DNA of 64,000 nucleotides from Cephalopachus bancanus (lineage: Eukaryota; Chordata; Mammalia; Primates; Tarsiidae), in NCBI GenBank assembly GCA_027257055.1, contig JAPVLO010000626.1, positions 558,001 to 622,000 of the forward strand, in the 5' to 3' direction. The translations under genes and the position numbers were made by a program. Numbering within the stretch: position 1 is the first letter of the stretch; every line of letters begins with the position of its first letter. The notes beneath the pieces are model-generated. The model worked only from the letters and a program-made list of their open reading frames with translations. It was not told the origin of the DNA and did not search any database. Positions 49,068-60,529 of the stretch are shown one piece after another.

Positions 49068-50436
49068 TTGTGCGGTTTTTCCCCCTCCCTACTTTTTCCT
49101 TCCCTCCACGTCACCGTCTTCTTTAATTCTGTTATTCAGGGGTAAAGGGATTGGTTTCACTTCTGTTTGTTCAATCTCCTATTCTTTATGTATGTCCTCT
49201 TACTTTGTTCAATTCTGAAGTTGCACTGTAGGTTGGAGGTGGTCCTTTTTGCAGTTTTGAGATGTACCTAAGGGGAGAGCTGTGATTCAAAATCTGCCTG
49301 CAGGTCCTGGTATTCGCTGACAGGCGTGTGGATAATGTGGAACCCACTTCCCACTGCCCTGGAATCTGTCCGTGCAGTGGGACTGTAGGTTTACTCCCTG
49401 AAATAAAATGTGGTTAACAGAGGGGAGAGAATGGAGCAGATAGTGGGTTGAAGAGGGGAGTGGAGAGATAGAGGAGTAAAGGGGGAAACAAACGAGTGTG
49501 CCAACAAATAGAGAGAGAGGCCTATATTGAAACAGATAAAAACGATAGACCACAGCTACAGTCGAACCAACTCTCATACAAACAAAAATAAAACATATAG
49601 TGATGCTAACATACCAGCTATCCAACCACCTTATTAGTGTGCTGTTCCTCTATACAAAGACATGGTTTACAGAGAGAAGAAAAGGAAAAGGAAAAGAGAA
49701 AAAAGGGAACAATACAGTAGGAATAGAATTAAGTCATTAAACTAATAGAATCAATGAAGCACAATCTGAGACATTTCATTTAAGTCCAATGTCCTTTCAG
49801 GTCTGATTTCTAGTTTTCTTTTCAAGCTGGTAAATTAGTTTGCAGTTAGGGTCAGTTCCCCTGATCTGCTGTGAAAGACAGTTCAGATTAAGCTCGGTTC
49901 AGAAGTTTGGTCTATGTCTTTATCAAGCTTGTTTCTCCCGTTTCGGTGTTGTTACCTTGAATCGCCAGCAGGTGGTGCTATCTCATCTGCTCGCCCCAGA
50001 GGGGGTGGGGCCGGACAGGAACAAGATGGCTGCCTGCCTCCGAGCAGGCAACAGGAGCCCCACACCGTGCGGGCAGGACACTCTCGGAGCAGGAGAGGTG
50101 GCAACGATCCCAGCAGATCTTCCTTGAAGCGGTTTGTTGTGGATCTCCTTGGGCCGGGTTGTGATGAGCTACCCGTCCCAGAGGCCGTGGCGGCGGCAGC
50201 GACGGGAGCGCCGGCGGGGGGAGGGGCCACGGCAGCGGCGGGACAGTGCAATGCAGTAAAAATGTCCAGTCGTTGCGATGTTCCAGCGGTGGCGATGGCC
50301 GAGCTCTGTCTGAAGAGCAGGCTGCAATGCTGGGGTCCCCAGCCCCCCGGGGTGAGAGTCAGAGACCCACTGCAGATCTCCCTTGCAGAGGGCTTCAGAC
50401 GCTGGGTTGCCCGGTCACCATCTTAAACCCCCTCCT
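49068..50436 (-). promoter_or_regulatory. L1 5'UTR with CpG-rich promoter
   Basis: 1,369 bases upstream of ORF1, the internal promoter of the L1. The outer 450 bases are GC- and CpG-rich (49970-50420), in contrast with the AT-rich surroundings, and many CpGs survive, which fits a recent insertion. AAGATGG at +13 to +19 (50418-50424 on the minus strand) matches the YY1-site position of human L1. A second AAGATGGC lies on the plus strand at 50023-50030, which could support antisense transcription. The function is inferred from the human L1 5'UTR. Confidence 0.85.
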
Positions 50437-50449
50437 GGCATTATTTCTT

Positions 50450-51260
50450 AAAGTATTTTTTCTGTCTCTACCTGACTCTTTTCTCCTTTGAAGGACACCA
50501 ATTACATGTGTGTTAGACCCATTAATATTTCCCATATGTTACTCTGCTTCTGTTTTTTTTTATCCTTTTTTTCATGTATTGTCTAATCTATTTAGTTCAT
50601 CCAGTGAGTTTTTCATTTGAGATAATATATTTTTTCAACTCCAGAAGCTTTTTATTCTTTTTTATTTCTTGTATTTGTTTCCTCATGTCCATGCTTTCTT
50701 TTAAATCCTTGAGCATACACCTAAGCTGTTTTGAAGTTCCTGTCTTGTAATGTCTGCATATTCATCATTTATAGATCTTTTTGCAGTGGTTGGTTTTTCT
50801 TTTGGTTATAGTTTACAATTTGCTGCTTTCTTCATTAGTCCATATCTGGAGTAGCCTTTATTCTAATGCTTAATGTAGCCCTACAACTTAGGTATGAATT
50901 GTCCTCAGCATTCAGTGAGGTCTTTCTAGTGTGTTTGAAACTCCAATGTTTCCCTGCATTTTTTGCCCAGACTCATGGAGTTTCAAGCTATGCAAGCACA
51001 AATTATTGTTAAGGTGTTAAGGTAAAGACCCATAGTGTTCTTTATGCATATTGTTGGAGGTTTTTCTATACCTAGCTCTCTTCTCTGTGGTACTCTGTCC
51101 AGAACATTCCATCTTGCTCATCCTTCCCAAATCATGATCTCTGTCTCCTTTACTCAGTGGCACTGGCATGTTTTGCTTTCTTTTCCCTCCCTTTTATGGA
51201 TACTGGAAATTGCTTCCAGGAAGAAGCCAGGCTGTCATTAGGCACTCACTTCATTCATTT
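50450..51260 (-). mobile_element. 5' part of the old L1M, displaced by the young L1
   Basis: Continuation of the reverse-oriented L1M: AAAGTATTTTTTCTGTCTC directly after the duplication copy, then sequence near 50860-51050 (CTAGTGTGTTTGAAACTCCA) typical of old L1 5' regions. The young L1 split this element in two. Confidence 0.6.
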
Positions 51261-51631
51261 TCCTTCCCATAGTAATCACAGTCTTTTACTGCCTATTGTC
51301 TCAATGTCTGAAAATATGTGTTTCATACATTTTGTTTAGTTTTCTAGTTCAGTGGGAAAAAATCCAATTAAATTTTCATGGTTAGAAGTAGAAGTTCTTA
51401 TCATGGTTTTTTAATGTGATTTTAAAAGACTCAACTCTAATGATTTTACTTTCAGATGGGAAAGACTATTAGAGAGTTTTGTCAAATATAATGGTAGAGC
51501 TTGGCTTGTTTTCATTGATGCTCTGATTGGAAGACTATTCCTGTATTTCCAACTGGCTAAGAACAGAAGTTTGTGAGCTTGAAATAGAAGGATGGAGTTT
51601 TACAATGATGAGAGTTCATAATACAAAAATG

Positions 51632-51842
51632 TGCCAATAATAGCTAACGTGTATTTAACACATTAATGGCGTGAGGCACTTTGCTAAGAGGTGTCTCATT
51701 AGTTCTCATTACAATCCTATAATAAATGTGCCATAGTATGCCTCTTTTACAGTTAAAGGAACTAAAGCTTAAAAATAGTTAAGTGACTTGTTCAAGCTCA
51801 CATATCAGTTGAGTAAATGTCAGGACTCATATTCAAACTCAG
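51632..51842 (+). mobile_element. MIR SINE fragment
   Basis: Word order TGAGGCACTTTGCTAAG, CTCATTACAATCCTATAA, ACTAAAGCTTAAAAATAG, AAGTGACTTGTTCAAGCTC fits MIR plus strand. Confidence 0.75.
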
Positions 51843-51883
51843 TTTTGTCAAACTTTCAAGGCCTTGTTCATCTTCCTCATGTG

Positions 51884-52243
51884 CTATGGTTTAAATGTTC
51901 CTGCAAAAACTCACTTTGAAATTAAATTGCCATTGTTACAGTATTAAGAAGTGGAGGCTTTAAGAGGTGAGAGGTCATGAGGGCTCTGCCCTCATGAATG
52001 GATTAATGTCATTATCCCAGGAGTGAACTCTTGATAAAAGGATGAGTTGGGGCCCATTTTCTCTCTGTCTTGTGTGCTTGCTTGCCTTTCCACCATGGGA
52101 TGATCCTTGTCAGATGCTGATACCATGCTCTTGGATTTTCCAGCCTCCAGAACTGTGAGCCAAATAGACCTCTATTGTTTATAAATTTCCTAGACTGGTG
52201 TTCTGTTACAGTAGCAGAAAATGGACTAAGACACCAAATTGTG
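51884..52243 (+). mobile_element. MLT1/MST-like MaLR LTR
   Basis: TGCTATGGTTTAAATGTTCC at the left; GAGGTCATGAGGGCTCTGCC, CAGCCTCCAGAACTGTGAGC, CCAAATAGACC and AAATGGACTAAGACA at the right. About 360 bases. Confidence 0.85.
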
Positions 52244-52780
52244 CTGCCTTTGAAGTAGATGGGCAGCTGTAACAATTAAGGGATCAGCTTCAGAGCTGGG
52301 AGTCTGAAATGCAATGCTTTGGGGGCCTATTTCTAAGCTTTGTATGATAATCATTCTTAGGTCACATTTTCACTGTTTTTTTTTACTTCAAAAGATCAAG
52401 TCAGACATCTTTTAAGCAATACTTATGGGTGGGTTCTAATGACATCTTTCTTTTGTCTGCACATGGCTAGAAATCTAAGGGAGGTTTGGAACCTTATTAT
52501 TTTTACTGTAACTTTGCATTAATGGTTTTTAAAAGAATGATAAAGTACTGTAGGAGCAGAATTACATTACTGAAAAACTAATGGCTAGGTTTATAAAAGC
52601 AAAATATTCAGTAATTTTCTAAGTCCCAAATTATTTCAAAATAAAAAGCTTTTTAAATTAAAAAATTACTTAAAATAATTCTTATTTTTGTGGTTTAGCT
52701 ACCAACTTGCTATATTATTTGACTATTTGTTTTATTTTGATTTTTAGTTTTGTTATTATGGTTTATTTTTTAAAGTAATT
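52244..52780. other. CASK: CASK intron, no recognised feature
   Basis: AT-rich intron, nothing recognised. Confidence 0.5.
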
Positions 52781-53284
52781 ACATAAGCCATTTACATGAT
52801 TCCAAAGGCAAGCTATAAAAGAAGGTACATTCAGAGAAGTGTGTGTTTCCATACCTGTCCCCATCCTTCTTCATAAGTAATCATTTTCACTAGCTTTCAG
52901 TTTACACCTGTTTTCTTTTATTTGAAATTATAAATGTATGCATGTGTTTTTTACACACACTCACATACATATATACACACACACTTCCCTCTTTCTTGGA
53001 TAAAAGGTGTCATATTCTACACACTATTTTACATCTTCTTTTTTCACTAGTAATAAATATTCTGGAATCCACTCTATAGCAGGGTATTTAGATTGTCATT
53101 GTTTCTTTTTATAGCTCTAGGATATTCCACTGGATTCATATTCTTCAAAATCTCATTTGGTAAACATTTATTGTCTACAATGTGTGCCATTTGTCAAGTG
53201 TAGTGCATGGTATTACGGGGTAAGCAGAGATGAACAATATATGGTCTTCACCCTCAAGAAATGTACAGAATTTTAAGATACTTT

Positions 53285-53285
<1 letters not shown>
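52781..53285 (-). mobile_element. Possible old L1M 3' end and L2 fragment
   Basis: Part to about 53160 resembles a reverse-oriented old LINE 3' end (CTACACACTATTTTACATC; CTGGAATCCACTCTATAG; GGATATTCCACTGGATTC). From 53163 TTTATTGTCTACAATGTGTG and GGTCTTCACCCTCAAGAAAT resemble a reverse L2 3' end. Weak. Confidence 0.4.

Positions 53286-53287
<2 letters not shown>

Positions 53288-53332
<45 letters not shown>
53288..53332. repeat. (AT)n microsatellite
   Basis: About 22 AT units; likely polymorphic. Confidence 0.97.
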
Positions 53333-53335
<3 letters not shown>

Positions 53336-55640
53336 CTCCCTGATATACAGTAGCTGATTCAGGAATACTTATTTTTACCCATCTCCTTTTTAGAGAACAC
53401 TGAGTAAACAGTTTCTTGCCATCTATTGTTCCTATTATATTTAATGTCATTTCAATACTGCTTGTAAGCATCCTAGTGAATGCATCCCAACATTTAAAAT
53501 ATTTAGATATCTGATCGTAAAGTGTGATGCATGTCATGAATGTATACCATTTCTAAATATTAGCTATTAATTTCAGTACCTCTAAAATAAGAATGTATCT
53601 GATGGTCTGAATTACTATAATTATACTATCCTTTTAAAAGCTCAGCACCTCTTTTTTCCTCTGTATTACTCCAACCATTATCACTGTTCAAGGTTGCTTT
53701 TCAGCACCTCACATCTCTACATTCTTCTCCAGTATTCCTTATTTCTTTAATAACTCTACGACAGTGGTGCTGAACTTTACCTTGAAGACTTATGCAGTAG
53801 GCCTGGGGATACCAGCTAGATTTATGAAAGTAGTCCACTTATGGTACTTTGTCACAAGAATGGGCATATCTACGCTAGATATTGTCCTTTCTGTCTCTAT
53901 ATTGAATCCTGGGGACACAGGGTCCTGAGTCTGACTTTGCCTCTTTGAACTTGGTGTCTCTCCTTAAAATCATCTTGGTTACCCCTTGGGTTTTTCTTTT
54001 CTTTGCCTACCCTCCAATAGTGTCCCTAAAGCCTATCCATGGTATTGTTTGGCTACTCCTGGCTTTTTTCTATCCTGTACCTTTTAACCTGTTTGCTTTC
54101 AAACCCCACATATGATGCCCTCTTCCCTTTCTCCCCTGCTTTCCCTGCTTGCTCTCTAGCTTTCCTGGTCTCTTTCCACTCACTATATATTGCTTCAATC
54201 ACAGATCCACAAATATAAAGCTAGGAAATGTTATCTGTCAAGTCTTCCTAGAAAAGGAAGCCTCTTAAGGTCTTTATATGTTTTCTCATCCAATTATAGA
54301 TTGCAGCAAGGTTAAATGCTGAAAGCAGTGAAGAAACATTTCAAAAGTTTCATATGATTTCATTACATAAATGTAGATCTGGTAGTCTAGCATCTACTGC
54401 ACTATTTAAAGCATTTCCTACAGTGAAGACTTCTGAGAAAATATGCAAGAAGTCACCTCACAAAAACCTTTTTTAATTCAGAAAATTGATTCCATGTTCA
54501 CAAAGTCGGCATTTTCTCTCAGCAGGCATCACAACTAATGACATTAATGAAAGCCATGCCATTTTTTTTAAAAGCAGAAGAGAATTTAAAAAATGGGCAA
54601 AACTGAGAATTTTTAAAGGGAGTTATTTCCAGTGGTCTGTTTGAATGTTGTAATTAACCAAGAAATAAAACAAGAAAAAGACCATTTTAATTATGGTTTT
54701 TAGTACTCCATTAAGAGTGGATCAAGCTCCTTATGAACTGGGACAGTATGAAATTAGTGCTTATGTTAATGTAGGAGAACCATCAGTCTGCAGTACAGAG
54801 CCTTGTATTTATTTCAGCGTATCCGAGACCTGAATGAGTATTACCACCATTTAGATAACACTTTTTAAATGTCTATTTTAATGAAAGGGTTTCTTAAAAA
54901 TATTATAGAGGAGCTCAAATACTAAATTGGCTAATAAATGAAGTCTAAACAATAAATAAAACAGCTAGAAATTGCTTGCTTTTGTTGTTGGTAATACGCT
55001 TTTGCAGCCCCAGCAAATTACATCAGCTTTGTTACCCTCAACAGGGAGCTTTATAATTTGTAATATGTAGAATAACCGTTTTCAAAAAAAGAGAAGAGCC
55101 ATGACTAGTGTTGAATTACCTATAACACAGGGTTCTCAGAGATCCCTGGTATCACCTTCAAATGACACCTTGTAGTCATTTGAAAGATGGACTTCCTAAG
55201 GACACTATTTCACAACTGTGCTCTCTTTCTTTTCTGCCTTTTATGCCTTAATTTTTTCTCTTTTAAGTGCATGTGTCTTTATGTATGTGTATATAAACAA
55301 ATATTCAGCAAATGGTGGCACCTATGTAAGAAAATGTTTGAACCCAGACCCAACAATTTCAGACCTCAATGTGATATAGGGAATTGGTGAGAGAATGTGA
55401 CCAATTGAGTACTTGGTCTTCTCTTTCTTCAGTTATCATAAATGTGTGGTTTTTGATGAACTATATAGAAAGTTCTGTTCTGGTTCTTCATATAATTGAA
55501 TTTTACTTTTATCTAAATAATGTTAACACACAGGATTTAAAAGTCAAATCATGCTACTTTTAACGATGAAAAAAGCCTTTTCTGTCTTAATTCATTACAG
55601 CTCCACCACTTTCAGCATATTTTGCTGTTTCTCTTGTAAC
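53333..55640. other. CASK: Repeat-poor CASK intron
   Basis: No repeat that I recognise for over 2 kb, and no open frame with protein character. The section 54280-55080 has a more mixed base composition and is the best place in this part for conserved non-coding sequence, but that is only a guess from composition. Confidence 0.45.
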
Positions 55641-56157
55641 AACATATATTAATTACTATTTCATTTATTGATTTCATAGTTTTAGATATCATCAATTATT
55701 GTCCTACTGCTATGAGAGATGTGGCTCTTTTATGTTCCTGCTCTTCTACCTCCCCTTCTGGTCCCTTCTTACTTTCCCTTCCCCATTTTTATAATACTCA
55801 TATTTGAGTCATTTGTATACTCTGGTTGTATTTCTTGTGTAATTTATTGTTATACCTGGGATAAATGGTTGATTCATTTCTTTTGATTACTTAGTTTTGT
55901 ATGTATTATTGCTAATTTGTTCCGAGACTGTCCCACTAAACTGTATAACTTTCCTTAGTGCATTCTACCCCATTGGATAATTTATCACATTCATTGTTTT
56001 CCTTGGCAAGAGAGAACTCCCTCCCTGTGAGCCTTTTGTCTATTGCATTCTAAATTTGTTTCTGTCTTGGCCTACTGGGTTCCCATCATGGGAACTCTTT
56101 TTTACTTTCATCTGTGCTAAAGTCCCTGTTTCCTAGGTTTCCTGGTTTTTTTTTTTG

Positions 56158-56190
56158 GTTTGTTTGTTTGTTTGTTTTGTTTGTTTGTTT
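56158..56190 (+). repeat. (TTTG)n tract
   Basis: Run of TTTG units after a T-run; one TTTTG unit interrupts it. Confidence 0.9.
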
Positions 56191-56245
56191 CATTCTTCAT
56201 TTTGGTAGAGTACGCCCTATAGTAACTTCCTGAGTGAAGGTACTA

Positions 56246-56538
56246 TTTTTTTTTTTTTGAGTTGGAGTCTTACTCCATTGCCCAGGCTGGAGTGCAGTGG
56301 CATGCTCACAGCCACCCCAGTGTCGACCCACTGGGCTCAGGAGATCTTTCCACCTCAGCCTTACAAGTAGCCAGAACTACAGGCACGCACTACTACACCC
56401 GGCTAATTTTTTATTTATTGTAGAGATGAGGTCTTGCCAAGCTGCCCAGGCTGTTCTCGAACTTGTGGGCTCAGGCAATCCTCTCACCTCGGCCTCCTAA
56501 AGTACTAGGATTACAGACTGGAACCACCGGGCCCGGCC
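56246..56538 (-). mobile_element. Full dimeric Alu
   Basis: Reverse Alu with T-run at the left, GAGTTGGAGTCTTACTCC, and GGGCCCGGCC at the right end. Flanked by AAGGTACTA / AAGGTGCAT, an imperfect duplication. Confidence 0.93.
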
Positions 56539-58356
56539 AAGGTGCATTTTTTAAAGAACTTGAAAATGTCTTTATTTTACCCTACAATTTGATTGATAGT
56601 TTGGCTATATATAGAATTCTAGGTCCGAATTTTTTTAAAGTATAGCATGTGGATAAAAGCTTTCTTCAAATATCTGGTGATCCTTGACTATTCTTTTAAT
56701 TTTAAGAGTGAAGTATTAAATAGGTGCCTGAAAACTCTGTATATATGGGTAACTTAATTATAGGTGATCAGAAAATGAACTGGACCATTTTTTGAGAGCC
56801 CCGTGGATATCCATTATCTGTAGATTCTTTGTTCTTAAGCAGGCTAGTTTGACAGAGAAAAACCTTTCAATCTTCTACCTTGGGCTAGGGGTATGTGTAT
56901 TAGAGAAAAGGGGAGTACAAGTTTGATTGCAATGGCTCTAGGAGCCACCTAAGAGGCAGAGGATGAGGGTCTTTATTTTAGCATGTTTAACACATGAACT
57001 TTCCAGTTAGTCCTCCTGTTTTTGATCTGAACTAAGTCTGGTGTCCAAAGTCTCCAACAAGTGGGGAAGGCATAATTTGCTTGACCGAGGATATTTAGGA
57101 CCAGACTGCTTCGATAAAGGTTTAGCTAATTTTCCTGTTATCTGCTCCACCATGCACCCCTGGCTTCAAAGATACCTGGTGATTTCTATTCCTAAACCTT
57201 TCTTGGGAACATTTCAATAGGCATGTCAACCATAGTTGACCATCAGAATCCCATATCTCATAGGAATGAGCCTGCTTTAGTATTCCTTCTGCTCTTGGTC
57301 ACTAGCTGAGAGCAGCCTGTGGGAAGTGACGTCAGTGGAAATGCAGTGATGGATTCATAATTCTGCACCATTGGGTTGTCAGACAGTTGCACCCCTGCAG
57401 TGAGAAATTGAGAGGCTCATCTTAATGGTTGCCACATTTGGATTTCAGTTTTCTCTGATCTGCTTTGTCCATTTGCTTTCAACCATCCAAGATTTTGTTT
57501 ACCTATTTAATATGCTGCTGCCTCCTCTCTCATTCTTTTTATCTTTGTAGGTCTATGCTTTTGTAATGCCTTTACTGAAATGTGAGTTGGGCTTCAAGAA
57601 GCAGCAGAGAAATACATGCATTTAGTCTACCACGTTTAAATGGAAATATTAGTTCCCCTTACTCATACAGTTGAATTATGATTCCCTAAATAATTATATG
57701 GATCTCTAGTTACCTCCTTCTATAATATAGCCCTCTCTGGTCACTTTGTGATCCCCATTTGAAACTTTCTGTTGGCAGCAAAAACTAAGGATAAAGACAT
57801 TAGTAGTGGCCAGTTTGCTATGGTTCTCATTCTTTGCTACGCAGAATTGGGGAGGAGGCGGGGAGGGTGGTGCTTATTAAAAATACTGGTTGATTTTGGG
57901 GCCCCTTCCTGAGTGTGTCCTATCTAATTTGGTATAGGGTGGACCAGGAAACTTTTTTTAAAAAAATAAGTACTGTGGTGATTCTGAGAAACTCCAAATG
58001 GACCAAAAAGCCATGTCTAAAGAGAATAGGGTGTGAGTATAGGTAGGGGGAAGTGTAGTGAACTATAATTGAGTTTTCATTTTAGAAAATACTCTTTGTA
58101 GTATGAGGATGAAATTTGCGGGTTTTGAAAATAATCTAGACAGGATAAATGATAGCCTCAGGTAACTCCCAAGCAGCAATTGGGATGGACAGAAGGAAAC
58201 AGATTTATGAAGTCTAAAAGAGTAGAATCAGATAACCTGATTAGGTTATCCCTGCTGGATGCTCCTCACTGAATGTTCCATCCAGATCCTCCCTATGAAG
58301 CAGGGGTTTTGTGTTGTGGGGAAGGATGGAGCATTAACTAGTATCCCCTCCTGGCT

Positions 58357-58800
58357 CTACTGCCACTCAGTATGGGTCTTCCACAGCCCAAAGCCAGGAA
58401 GCATGACATCTGCCAGTGTTCACCAGATACTGAATGTACTCAGAATAGTCCTGCCTAAGGAAGTTGAAGGAGTTGAGAGCTGCCACTCAGCTGCTAAAAC
58501 CACCTCTGTAGCTCTCTTGCAACACGGAGCTTTGTGGGAAGGGAGGACTACACTCTACCAGCTTCCTCACCTGAGTTGTCTGTATTTAGCTGGAGTAGGG
58601 GGTGGGGGAATGGGTGCTGCCATCAGCTTCTGCCACCTGCTCAATATAGGCCTTTCACAGCATGGAGCTATGGAAAGTGGGATCTGCCACTGTTTAGCAG
58701 CTGCTGAATCCACCCTGAATAGCTCTTCCACCTCAAGGAGCTGATCTGCCACTCATCTGCTGAGCTCCTTAAAACAGTTCTTCAGCAAAACAGAGCTGTG
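58357..58800. repeat. Degenerate tandem repeat cluster
   Basis: The word CTGCCACT or a variant recurs at about 58358, 58410, 58480, 58628, 58683 and 58747, each followed by partly similar sequence (AGCTGCTGAA, CCTCTTCCAC, CACGGAGCT). Spacing of roughly 52-75 bases, with one gap of about 150. The 161-residue frame at 58259-58744 is a reading of this cluster and is rejected as a gene. Confidence 0.5.
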
Positions 58801-59269
58801 AGGGACAGGGATAGTCTCTATGTTGGATTTTATAGCTGTCTGTTGTTCTTACTGAATTTCTGTAGATTTTATTGAATAAATGTTTCTCAATTTGTTGTAA
58901 ACTAGTTGATCAATCTCCAGAGATTGATCTGGTCAATTTTGACCAGCTAAATATATGTCTCTTCAGGGGACAGATTTCCCTGAGCTCCTCACACAGCCAT
59001 TCCAGAAGTCCCATCTAGTCATTGTGTTTTTAAAGATTCTGTCTTAATAGAAAACTAGTTATTAAAAAATATAATCAGATGACTTAAATTGAAAGGACTA
59101 CACTAAGATTTTTGACAGGTATCATGATTTCATTACTGAAATTTGCTGCTTGAGCCTTACTTTAAATAGGATTTTATAGTTCCATTTTTAGAAATAATAC
59201 AGAGAAATAGCTTACCTGGAAAGTTCATCTTTAGAATCAAGTAGTTGTAGACCTAAGAAGCAGTATAGA

Positions 59270-59485
59270 AGACTGTTAAGAGCAAAGGTGCTGAGGTCAG
59301 ACTGCCTGGTTTCAAATCCTTGCTCTGCAGCTAATTAGTTCCGTGGGTGATTTACTGCTTTCTGCACAGCGTCTTCATGTGTAACATGAACATCATTTGC
59401 CTCTTAGGAGTGTTGTGAGGGTTAAATAGGTCAACATATCTAAAATAGAGCCTGACTCATAGTAAGTACTCAGTAAATGTTAGCT
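59270..59485 (-). mobile_element. MIR SINE fragment
   Basis: Reverse MIR: GTCAGACTGCCTGGTTTCAA, CTCTGCAGCTAATTAG, GTGTTGTGAGGGTTAAATAG, GAGCCTGACTCATAGTAAG in order. Confidence 0.85.
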
Positions 59486-60095
59486 GGTGGTTATTGTTGT
59501 TAAACATATTAAAGGCAAATAATCATCTGGTCTGTGTATTTTATTACTGAGACCAGTGATATTATTGTCTGTAGCCAGAGATCTTGGTGATAGTCTAGTT
59601 GCCTAACTAGCTATAATGTGATCTTTATTTCCCTCTAGTGGAAGAAAAGTAGATGTGCTCTTTTCATAAACCTGCTTCATTTGGAATGGTGATCATTTAA
59701 CCTAATAAAACTACTCCTGAATAGTTAACCAAAGACAATATCCACATATATAAGTGGATTTGAAAATTCGTTAAAACTTACATGAAACTTTAAATTTTAA
59801 GTATTCTTTCAAAACAAAACTTTTTGGAGACATGTAATTTATAATATTAATATTGTATATAAACTATACAGTGACAGAGAAATGTTAGGCATATATTATT
59901 TTCTCTAAAGCCAGAGTGCATTCTGTAGTGGCAATACCTTTAAGTTTTCCATTTTACGTCATAGTATTAAAACATACAGAATAACATTCATACCCAGTTA
60001 TCTACAAGTAGATTGCATTTCTTGGTCATTCTCTGAAAAATCTTTAATCAGTGTGAATATCCCATTGGGAGGAGACTGCCTCGAAATTCGGACAT
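59486..60095. other. CASK: CASK intron, no recognised feature
   Basis: AT-rich intron, nothing recognised. Confidence 0.5.
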
Positions 60096-60099
60096 TTTA

Positions 60100-60290
60100 G
60101 CATCATCTTCCGCATATGATGTGGAGTAACAGAAAAATTGCTAGATTGGGAATCTGAGACTTGGGTTTATCTTTCAGTTCTGCTATGAACTATGTGACTT
60201 CAGTTGTATCTGCCTAGGACCTCATTTCCTTCTGAGTAAAAATTGAGGATAGAGAAGAGCGTGTGATGATGGCTGTCTTACTGTACTCCT
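60100..60290 (-). mobile_element. MIR SINE fragment
   Basis: Diverged reverse MIR: GGGAATCTGAGACTTGGG, TGCTATGAACTATGTGAC, CCTCATTTCCTTCTGAG. Confidence 0.6.
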
Positions 60291-60529
60291 GTTTCTAACA
60301 TTGTCTGATTCCATGACACACATTTTGACGTGAGACAGGAGATGTGTAATAGACATTGGTCAAATGAGTCCTGTGTGCTTGGTGCTGCCATCCAGTGGGC
60401 TTGGCAGGAGTGTAAATCAGCAGTGGTATAATTTGGTAATTGCTAAATTGGTATAATTTGGTAAATGCTAAGATCTTGAGGCGTGTATGGGGGCTGTTGC
60501 TAGATCACTGCAGGATATCCTTCCCTCAG

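Larger units (their letters stand above)
43997..50436 (-). mobile_element. Young full-length L1, nearly intact
   Basis: 6,440-bp L1 with all parts: 5'UTR (49068-50436), ORF1 (48102-49067), 72-bp spacer, ORF2 region (44210-48029) and 3'UTR with AATAAA (44021-44026 on the minus strand) plus a short A-tail. Perfect 13-bp target duplication GGCATTATTTCTT at 43984-43996 and 50437-50449. The target on the insertion strand reads TTT/AAGAAA, a good match to the L1 endonuclease preference. It sits inside an older L1M. The 3'UTR shares its words with the short tails at 14783 and 61557, so this family has been active recently in this genome. It differs from human L1PA in the 3'UTR and 5'UTR. Confidence 0.97.
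55650..59010 (-). mobile_element. Old L1/HAL1-type ORF1 and 5' region
   Basis: Reverse, strongly diverged L1 5' sequence, interrupted by an Alu at 56246-56538. Around the Alu, TTTCCTGAGTGAAGG and GATTGATAGTTTGGCTATAT resemble the ORF1 region of old L1s, and 56780-57150 resembles the block at 300-1050. The extent to the right, including the repeat cluster at 58357-58800, is uncertain. Confidence 0.4.

Noticed and set aside
49840..50491. Several overlapping open frames at the L1 5' end taken as host genes
   Set aside because: They lie in the CpG-rich L1 5'UTR, overlap on both strands, and contain no host protein domain. One is kept only as an ORF0-like question.
58259..58744. 161-residue open frame
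   Set aside because: Covers a degenerate repeat cluster, has an opposing frame on the other strand, and shows no domain.
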